Below are positions 59,223 to 64,000 of a stretch of 64,000 nt of DNA, in pieces. The first letter of the stretch is position 1. Every line of letters begins with the position of its first letter. Source of the stretch: Pseudoramibacter alactolyticus (GTDB taxonomy: Bacteria; Bacillota; Clostridia; Eubacteriales; Eubacteriaceae); assembly GCF_050908235.1 (NCBI RefSeq), contig NZ_CP194340.1. The stretch is one strand, 5' to 3'. The notes beneath the pieces are model-generated. The model searched no databases. It was not told where the DNA came from and worked only from the letters and a program-made list of their open reading frames with translations. The position numbers and the translations under genes were made by a program.

Positions 59223-59806
59223 ACAATGCCCGCTTTAACAAAATGTTTTTTCATCAGTTTGACCCCGATCCATCCGCCGAGCAAGCCGAAAACAAAACAG
59301 CAAATCAAAAGCACCGGCGCTGTCCACAGCTGAAAAATGCTTTTTGCCGCGGCGATATAATCCGCTCCATAAGACGATTTCTCCCAGTACTGATCTGCCT
59401 TAAAGATCAACGGGATAAAGCTGCCAAATACCCAGCAGCTGAAAAAGCCGTAGCCGATGATATCTTTTTTGATACTTTGGTATCCTCCGCTTCTCACCAC
59501 CCATTCGGCGATAAGGCCGACCACGATATTAAGCGGCATCGCATACCACCCCATGCCTGTAAGCATCAGGATGATCCCGAGCAAAATCTCCATGATAAGA
59601 ATCATCCCGAATTTTTGTACTTTCGTAACAAAAAGCATCCACGGAATGCCGATACAAACCGGCATCAGAACACAATACAGCGGCATGAGAAAGGGAATAA
59701 ACCCGATAAACGAAATCACCATTTCAATCACAAAAATAATGGCTGTAAAAAGGCCGACATGGATAAGATCTTTCCCCCCGATGCGGGTCGCTTTCCTTGA
59801 TTCCAT
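59219..59806 (-). CDS. ECF transporter substrate-binding (S) component, MptD/Trep_Strep type
   Basis: A 195-residue, strongly hydrophobic protein with five to six helices and a basic C-terminal end (GVKLMKKHFVKAG). It matches the description of the TIGR02185 (Trep_Strep) family of putative ECF S components, which have no assigned ligand. It is the first gene of the six-gene overlapping operon; GGAGGAATTGAGG lies just before the ATG. It would determine what the EcfT/EcfA module imports. Confidence 0.83.
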   Translation of the reverse strand: MESRKATRIGGKDLIHVGLFTAIIFVIEMVISFIGFIPFLMPLYCVLMPVCIGIPWMLFVTKVQKFGMILIMEILLGIILMLTGMGWYAMPLNIVVGLIAEWVVRSGGYQSIKKDIIGYGFFSCWVFGSFIPLIFKADQYWEKSSYGADYIAAAKSIFQLWTAPVLLICCFVFGLLGGWIGVKLMKKHFVKAGIV

Positions 59807-59874
59807 AATTCCTCAATTCCTCCTGTTAGGCTGTTAGGCGTTATCATGCACATTTCACATTCGTTAACAGCTTT

Positions 59875-59903
59875 ATGTTAGCATCTTCTAACTCAAATGT
59901 CTA
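59875..59903 (-). promoter_or_regulatory. Promoter and inverted repeat of the ECF/ABC operon
   Basis: Minus-strand TAGACA (59903-59898), 17 bases, TAACAT (59880-59875). GTTAG-N6-CTAAC (59877-59892) covers the spacer and -10, and CTGTTAGG is repeated in tandem at 59824-59838 near the ribosome site. These are candidate AraC or metal-regulator sites. Confidence 0.5.
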
Positions 59904-60008
59904 TGCCCTTTTGCCTTTTTTAGTCCTTTTGACAATCAATTCCTGCCGAAAAGCGGCGCCTTTTTCAGGGTGCACTTACGCCCTTTGACCGCCCAAATGC
60001 GGCAGGCT

Positions 60009-60031
60009 CAAAAAAGACCCCTTCCGGGGTC
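60009..60031 (-). terminator. Minus-strand terminator in the 59904-60414 gap
   Basis: AGACCCC-GGAA-GGGGTCT followed by six T on the minus strand. The gap around it has no supported gene on that strand, so it may shield the ECF operon from read-through coming from the DJ-1 gene. Confidence 0.75.
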
Positions 60032-60264
60032 TGGCATTCAGATATTTAGGCGGAGCACAGTGATGCCGACACCGCTATTATTTTTTAATCAGGACCCTCT
60101 CCATTAAATCATTGTTTGCCTTCCGCGGGAACAACACGCACTTGACGCGATAACCACTTTTTCACTTCACTTTCAATTAAAGAAGCTATTCAAAAATAAA
60201 ATAATCCATTTCCGATTATCACAGGATCTTTGATCCATGCCGCTGACGTTTCATTCTTTTTTAA

Positions 60265-60293
60265 TTGACGCCGATTGCGCATTGTTATACAAT
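60265..60293 (+). promoter_or_regulatory. Promoter of the 38-residue membrane peptide gene
   Basis: TTGACG (60265-60270), 17 bases, TACAAT (60288-60293). About 120 bases of leader separate it from the start codon. Confidence 0.6.
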
Positions 60294-60414
60294 TATATTA
60301 AAATATTCTAATCAATTAACAACATAGGGAAACGTTCCCTGCAATAACGGCGACAAAGTTTATTCGGGAGCTCCACACCGCCATCAAATCGGGTTCCCAT
60401 TTTTGGAGAGCAAA

Positions 60415-60531
60415 ATGAATTGGAACAAATTTTTCAGAATAATTGGCATCGCCATCCTGACGCTGCTTGCCGTCATGCTTGTCCTTGCCATTATCGGCTT
60501 TATTAGCTACCATCATGTCCCTATCGCGTAG
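60415..60531 (+). CDS. Small single-helix membrane peptide, unknown function
   Basis: A 38-residue product that would be missed by length filters. The ATG is preceded by GGAGAG six bases upstream. A short polar start (MNWNKFFRI) is followed by one hydrophobic helix (about residues 9-31; IIGIAILTLLAVMLVLAI) and a YHHVPIA end. It has its own promoter and is followed within 25 bases by a strong terminator, so the unit is complete. Small proteins of this form often regulate transporters or act as membrane toxins, but nothing here shows which. No homologue is recognised. Confidence 0.55.
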   Translation: MNWNKFFRIIGIAILTLLAVMLVLAIIGFISYHHVPIA

Positions 60532-60554
60532 CCGGCGATGGCATTCATCCGTAC

Positions 60555-60593
60555 AAAAAGAAAACCACGCGTTACACGCGTGGTTTTTCTTTT
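60555..60593. terminator. Bidirectional terminator between the small peptide and DJ-1 genes
   Basis: AAAACCACGCGT-tac-ACGCGTGGTTTTT with A run to the left and T run to the right, reaching the DJ-1 stop codon. Confidence 0.88.
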
Positions 60594-61179
60594 AATGCTT
60601 CTTAAATCCGTCCGGATGTTGAATCTGCCGCTTCACCGCATCGCTTTTTTCCCTGCCGCAAAGCAGCGCTACCAGGGTCAATCCCAGGTCGACACAAAAG
60701 CCAAGGCCGATCCCGGTAACTACGGCCCCGTCCACCGTGATGCCCTCGCCCGTACAGACCGCGCCCAGAAGTTGTTCTTCAAAACCGGGATAACAGGTAG
60801 CCCGCTTTCCCTTTAACAATCCAAGACGCCCCAGAACACTGGGACCGGCACAGACCGCGCCCAGATATTTGCTTTCGGCCCCTTTGCTTTCCGCCGGAAA
60901 ATTAACAAGCAAACGGCACAAATCCTGATGGGCATAAAGATGCTTCACGCCATCGCCGCCTCCCGGCAGGAACAGCAATTCGGCATCCGCCGCTGCATCT
61001 GCGTCAAACAAGGCGTCCGCCTCGATGCGCACCCCGTGAGAACCGGTAACCGTTTTATCCGGCATCACCGAAAAGGTGGTCACCGCCACGCCGCCGCGCC
61101 GCAGCAAATCCACAATCGTCAAACATTCCGTTTCTTCCATGCCGTCTGCCATGAAGACGGACGCTTTTTTCATCACCAT
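60592..61179 (-). CDS. DJ-1/PfpI family protein
   Basis: A 195-residue flavodoxin-like protein of the DJ-1/YajL group. Glutamate in MADGMEETE (about E16) and nucleophile C110 in GAVCAGPSVLG, the pair that gives DJ-1 proteins their reactive cysteine. GGGDGVKHL and final GLGFCVDLGLTLV also match. Roles known in the family are chaperone, glyoxalase-like or deglycase repair of damaged proteins. Start ATG GTG ATG after GGAAAG; the second ATG (two codons on) is possible. It is divergent from the ferritin gene, which may hint at stress control. Confidence 0.92.
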   Translation of the reverse strand: MVMKKASVFMADGMEETECLTIVDLLRRGGVAVTTFSVMPDKTVTGSHGVRIEADALFDADAAADAELLFLPGGGDGVKHLYAHQDLCRLLVNFPAESKGAESKYLGAVCAGPSVLGRLGLLKGKRATCYPGFEEQLLGAVCTGEGITVDGAVVTGIGLGFCVDLGLTLVALLCGREKSDAVKRQIQHPDGFKKH

Positions 61180-61264
61180 TATTCTTTCCTTTCCTGTGTT
61201 CTTGACACAAATCTTAATTTTTCCGAAACTTCCAATTTTTTGTTTGCTTTTTTATTGTTTTCAA

Positions 61265-61292
61265 TTGAATTTTTCATTTTTACTGTTATAAT
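61265..61292 (+). promoter_or_regulatory. Promoter of the ferritin gene
   Basis: TTGAAT (61265-61270), 16 bases, TATAAT (61287-61292), about 60 bases before the start codon. Confidence 0.7.
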
Positions 61293-61351
61293 GAATCTAA
61301 ATTAAAGCATTTGCTGTGCCCCCACAGCATTGCTCATAGGAGGATATTAAC

Positions 61352-61840
61352 ATGAAAAAAGAAATTTCTGCTTTATTAAATGAACAAATTACCAAAGAAT
61401 TTTATTCCGCGTATCTTTACCTCGCCATCTCTGCTTACTATCAGGAAGCCGGGCTGACCGGCTTCGCGTCCTGGTATGAAGTGCAGGCCAAAGAAGAAGA
61501 AGAACACGCGATGAAGATTTACGGCTACCTGCACGACAACGGCGAAACCGTCGAACTCGGCGCGCTGGATGCGCCGAAAGTTTCTTTCAGCGACTTTGTC
61601 GAACCGGTGAAGGCGGCCCTCGAACACGAAGAATACATCACCGATGCCATCAACAACATCGTCGCCGCGGCGATCAAAGCCAATGATTACCGCACGGTCA
61701 GCTTCCTGCAGTGGTTCGTCGACGAACAGGCCGAAGAAGAAACCAACGCCAACGACATGCTCCAGGCTGTTGAATTCGTTCAGGACGACAAGGCCGCTCT
61801 CTTCAGCCTCAACAAAAGCGTAGGCAAACGCAACGACTAA
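61352..61840 (+). CDS. ftn: Ferritin (non-heme)
   Basis: A 162-residue four-helix iron-storage protein. Ferroxidase-site residues are visible in EFYSAYLYL (helix A Glu/Tyr), KEEEEHAMKIYGYL (helix B ExxH), EHEEYITDAINNIV and QWFVDEQAEEE (helix D Glu). Length and YQEAGLTGFASWYEVQ match bacterial FtnA without heme ligand. It stores Fe and limits oxygen damage. GGAGG precedes the ATG; own promoter and terminator, so it is monocistronic. Confidence 0.96.
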   Translation: MKKEISALLNEQITKEFYSAYLYLAISAYYQEAGLTGFASWYEVQAKEEEEHAMKIYGYLHDNGETVELGALDAPKVSFSDFVEPVKAALEHEEYITDAINNIVAAAIKANDYRTVSFLQWFVDEQAEEETNANDMLQAVEFVQDDKAALFSLNKSVGKRND

Positions 61841-61871
61841 TATTCTGCCATCCAGCAAGCTTTATGCCATC

Positions 61872-61903
61872 AAAAAAGCAGCTCGCATAGCGAGCTGCTT
61901 TTT
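61872..61903 (+). terminator. Terminator of the ferritin gene
   Basis: AAAAAGCAGCTCGC-at-AGCGAGCTGCTTTTT-type stem with T run. The same GCAGCTC stem core is used at 41441-41459. Confidence 0.88.
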
Positions 61904-61941
61904 GTTTGCCAGCTTTTTACTCCCCGAATGAAGGCAACCAA

Positions 61942-63048
61942 TCACTTGACTTTAATTTCCCGAACGGAAAACCCCGCGTTTTTTTGAAATGCCTTGATGG
62001 CGCCGGCCGTCACATAAACCCTTTGATTTTGGTCCACCAAAATCGCATCAAACATTTGGTGGTGCGCCCGCCAATAGGCAATCGCCTTGTCCTTGCCCAT
62101 CACGAAAAGCGCGGTAGAGAGTGCATCGGCGGTGGTGCCGTCCTTGCAGACAATGGTCACCGAGGCAAGGCCGCTTTCCGCCGGATAACCGGTATTCGGA
62201 TCGATGATGTGATGATATTTCCTGCCGGTGCTGTCCGTGATATAGCGTTCGTAGCTGCCGGATGTGATCACCGCGCAGCTTTTGGTCAGATTGAGAGTCC
62301 CCACCATTTTTTCCCGATTTTTCGGATTAGCAATGCCCACCCGCCAGGGCGAACCGTCGGGCTTTTGGCCATAAACCTGCACATTGCCGCCCAATTCCAC
62401 CATCGCCGCCGTCACGCCATCCTTTTTCATGATGTCGATCAGACGCTGAGAGGTGTAGCCCTTGGCAATGCCGCCGAAATCAATCTGCATATCCGCCGGC
62501 AAATCGAGGGTTTTCGTCTTTGCATCGTAGCGAATTTTTGACGCGTCGACTTTGGTCAGCGTCTGAGCGATGGCCGACGACGACGGGATGTGCTTTACTT
62601 TGGTGCTCGTCTTCGGATCAGACTCATCATAAACCTCCGTAAAACCCCAAAGCTTCATGATGGGGTAAATCGAAATGTCAAAGGCGCCGTCGGTGCTGCG
62701 ATAAATATCGAGCGCCTTTTGCATCAGCGTCGCCACATCGCCGGACACCACGCCCCCGCCGGCCGCATTGAGCTTCGACACTTCGCTGTCGCTGTTCCCC
62801 ACGGAAAGCCGCGCGTCGATCCGGTGGATCTCCTTTTCACCGTCGTTTAATGCGCGGTCGCTCTTTTTGCCGTAAACGCGCAGATTCATAATAGTGGTCA
62901 TCGCAATAACCTGCCTGGTCTTTGGTTCCTCCGAAGCCGTGCCCAAGCTGCAGCCGCAAAGCGTCATCCCCAAAACCACGCACAGCATCATCGCCGGCCA
63001 TCTTCTTTTTCGCCGCGTTTGCCGCGTTTGATTAAAAATCTCGTTCAT
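61942..63048 (-). CDS. apbE: FAD:protein FMN transferase (ApbE lipoprotein)
   Basis: A 368-residue lipoprotein: basic N-terminus, hydrophobic stretch and lipobox L30-C-G-C33. The ApbE domain follows, with LSVGNSDSEVSKLN, the FAD-binding DFGGIAKGYTSQRL, ELGGNVQVYG, HHIIDPNTGYPAES and the Mg-binding GTTADALSTALFVMG. It attaches FMN to threonines of secreted or membrane electron-transfer proteins such as RnfG/RnfD or extracellular reductases. No such partner is in the window. The start at 63048 follows GAAGGGA; a frame from 63243 overlaps the glycosylase gene and is rejected. Confidence 0.93.
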   Translation of the reverse strand: MNEIFNQTRQTRRKRRWPAMMLCVVLGMTLCGCSLGTASEEPKTRQVIAMTTIMNLRVYGKKSDRALNDGEKEIHRIDARLSVGNSDSEVSKLNAAGGGVVSGDVATLMQKALDIYRSTDGAFDISIYPIMKLWGFTEVYDESDPKTSTKVKHIPSSSAIAQTLTKVDASKIRYDAKTKTLDLPADMQIDFGGIAKGYTSQRLIDIMKKDGVTAAMVELGGNVQVYGQKPDGSPWRVGIANPKNREKMVGTLNLTKSCAVITSGSYERYITDSTGRKYHHIIDPNTGYPAESGLASVTIVCKDGTTADALSTALFVMGKDKAIAYWRAHHQMFDAILVDQNQRVYVTAGAIKAFQKNAGFSVREIKVK

Positions 63049-63136
63049 AGTCCCTTCGCTTTCTCTCCACACATCATTCACCGCCGCATCGCCGGACATC
63101 ATGCGGTCCGCACGCAAAGCAACGCTGAATGCCGCA

Positions 63137-63994
63137 TCAGTTTGAATGGGCTCGACTCGTCTGCCGTCTGGCGTAAAACAAATATTGCTGCATGACTCCG
63201 GCGTAGGGGGCATAGCGCGCCGGATCGAAGCCCGCTTTGCCATAGCCGTCCTTCAATGCGCGCTTCACCCAGACATCCACCGGAAAGGCATTCATCCGGT
63301 GAAAACCGAAGAGCATCACGCAGGCAGCCACCTTGACGCCGACGCCCTTAATCTGCATCAGCGCCGTTTCCAGGGAACCGTCATCCAACGCGTCAAGCGC
63401 CGCTGCGTCATGAGCTATCATCCACCGCGCCGCCGCCCGCACATAGGGCATGCGGTAACCCAGCGAACAATTGCCCACCCCCGTGTCCTGAAAGCTGCAG
63501 CGGTCGCTGCCCGTTTTGCGGCAATCGAGGGCCATCACCTGTGCCGGGCTGGGAAAAGCATATAGGGGCTCGCCCGCCGCTGCCCCAATCGAATCCCCAG
63601 CGGCCGCACACAGCTTTTCAACGCAGCTGCGAATCGCGGGAATGCTTTTGCGCTGGGAAATGATAAAGGTCACCAGCGTTTCCCAAGGATCCTGGCGCAA
63701 AATGCGGATGCCCCGGCCCAACCTCGCCGCAGCTTGCAAATAGGCATCACCGGGATCAATGCGATCGCGGATTGCCGCGTAATGCGTCGTCATGTCGAAA
63801 TACTGCCGCCAGATGCTTCGATACGCTTCCTCTGGGCAATCAAGCGTCAGCCGATGCCCCTCCTGCCGTGCCGTCACTGCCCGGCGAAAGGCGCAGATGC
63901 GATACCCGCCGTCCGGCAGCGGATACCAGCGAAAGCATTGGCCGCTTTCCGCCATCTTATCGAGGTCAAAATCGTCGGTTAACGTTATCTGCAT
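63137..63994 (-). CDS. ogg: OGG1-type DNA glycosylase/AP lyase
   Basis: A 285-residue helix-hairpin-helix glycosylase that would remove 8-oxoguanine. N-terminal OGG domain (DKMAESGQCFRWYPL), PWETLVTFIISQRKSIPAIR, YRMPYV, and the HhH-GPD core with catalytic K221 in IKGVGVKVAACVMLF and D240 in AFPVDVWVKR. Extra cysteines sit in the DCRKTGSDRC stretch (about 157-170). It lies six bases from the window end; its promoter is outside. Relation to apbE downstream is by adjacency only. Confidence 0.92.
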   Translation of the reverse strand: MQITLTDDFDLDKMAESGQCFRWYPLPDGGYRICAFRRAVTARQEGHRLTLDCPEEAYRSIWRQYFDMTTHYAAIRDRIDPGDAYLQAAARLGRGIRILRQDPWETLVTFIISQRKSIPAIRSCVEKLCAAAGDSIGAAAGEPLYAFPSPAQVMALDCRKTGSDRCSFQDTGVGNCSLGYRMPYVRAAARWMIAHDAAALDALDDGSLETALMQIKGVGVKVAACVMLFGFHRMNAFPVDVWVKRALKDGYGKAGFDPARYAPYAGVMQQYLFYARRQTSRAHSN

Positions 63995-64000
63995 AGATGC

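Noticed and set aside
60316..60516. Minus-strand 66-codon frame
   Set aside because: Opposite the 38-residue peptide gene, which has promoter, ribosome site and terminator; this frame has none.
1..64000. CRISPR array, insertion sequence, prophage or integrated element
   Set aside because: No regularly spaced repeats, transposase, integrase or tRNA-bounded duplication was seen on either strand.

Overview
The window looks like chromosome from a moderately GC-rich, anaerobic, butyrate-forming Firmicute, most likely Eubacteriaceae (the Eubacterium limosum / Pseudoramibacter neighbourhood). This is inferred from gene content, not from a database match. The supporting features are a complete anaerobic benzimidazole (bza) operon in the order known from E. 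limosum, a thl-crt-hbd butyrate set with a separate bcd, a FabK-type fatty acid synthesis cluster, a Gram-positive sortase-assembled pilus locus, and strong AGGAGG ribosome binding sites. No mobile element, CRISPR array or tRNA was seen.

Layout, left to right. (1) 1-2934: a Zn/Mn-type ABC importer (substrate-binding protein cut by the window edge, ATPase, two permeases, the second with a winged-helix tail). (2) 3299-11849: promoter, cobalamin riboswitch and terminator, then bzaA-bzaB-cobT-bzaC-bzaD-bzaE, which should make 5,6-dimethylbenzimidazole without oxygen and activate it for B12 assembly; BzaC carries a fused C-terminal metal-binding-type domain. (3) 12019-16544: a dicarboxylate/amino-acid symporter, a membrane-anchored 5'-nucleotidase homologue that has lost its metal ligands, a lone 5S rRNA gene with its own promoter, and an AraC-type regulator. 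(4) 16733-24244 (minus strand): pilus locus with large tip adhesin, major LPNTG pilin, two class C sortases (one frameshifted at a homopolymer) and a minor pilin. (5) 24742-28808 (minus): a GpsA-like dehydrogenase, then thl-crt-hbd behind a strong promoter with a Rex-like operator. (6) 29514-39154 (plus): accBCDA-fabH-fabK-fabD-fabG-fabF-fabZ and a MarR-type regulator, a malonyl-CoA/FASII operon with no acpP. (7) 39194-52082: a sugar-alcohol type region with two SorC-family regulators, a second GpsA-like dehydrogenase, an OB-fold membrane protein, an unexplained small RNA candidate, araM-araL-araB without araA or araD, bcd, a second FGGY kinase and rpiB. (8) 52495-59806 (minus): six overlapping genes, ECF S component, EcfT, fused EcfA, AraC regulator and two ABC half-transporters. 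(9) 60415-63994: a 38-residue membrane peptide, DJ-1 family protein, ferritin, ApbE lipoprotein and an OGG-type DNA glycosylase.

Functionally, several parts fit one metabolism. Acetyl-CoA goes either to butyryl-CoA (thl-crt-hbd-bcd, apparently redox-controlled) or to malonyl-CoA and membrane lipid (acc/fab, apparently under MarR/FabT-type control). Corrinoid supply is secured by an oxygen-independent lower-ligand pathway under B12 feedback. The pilus, metal and ECF/ABC loci suggest a host- or surface-associated lifestyle with competition for metals.
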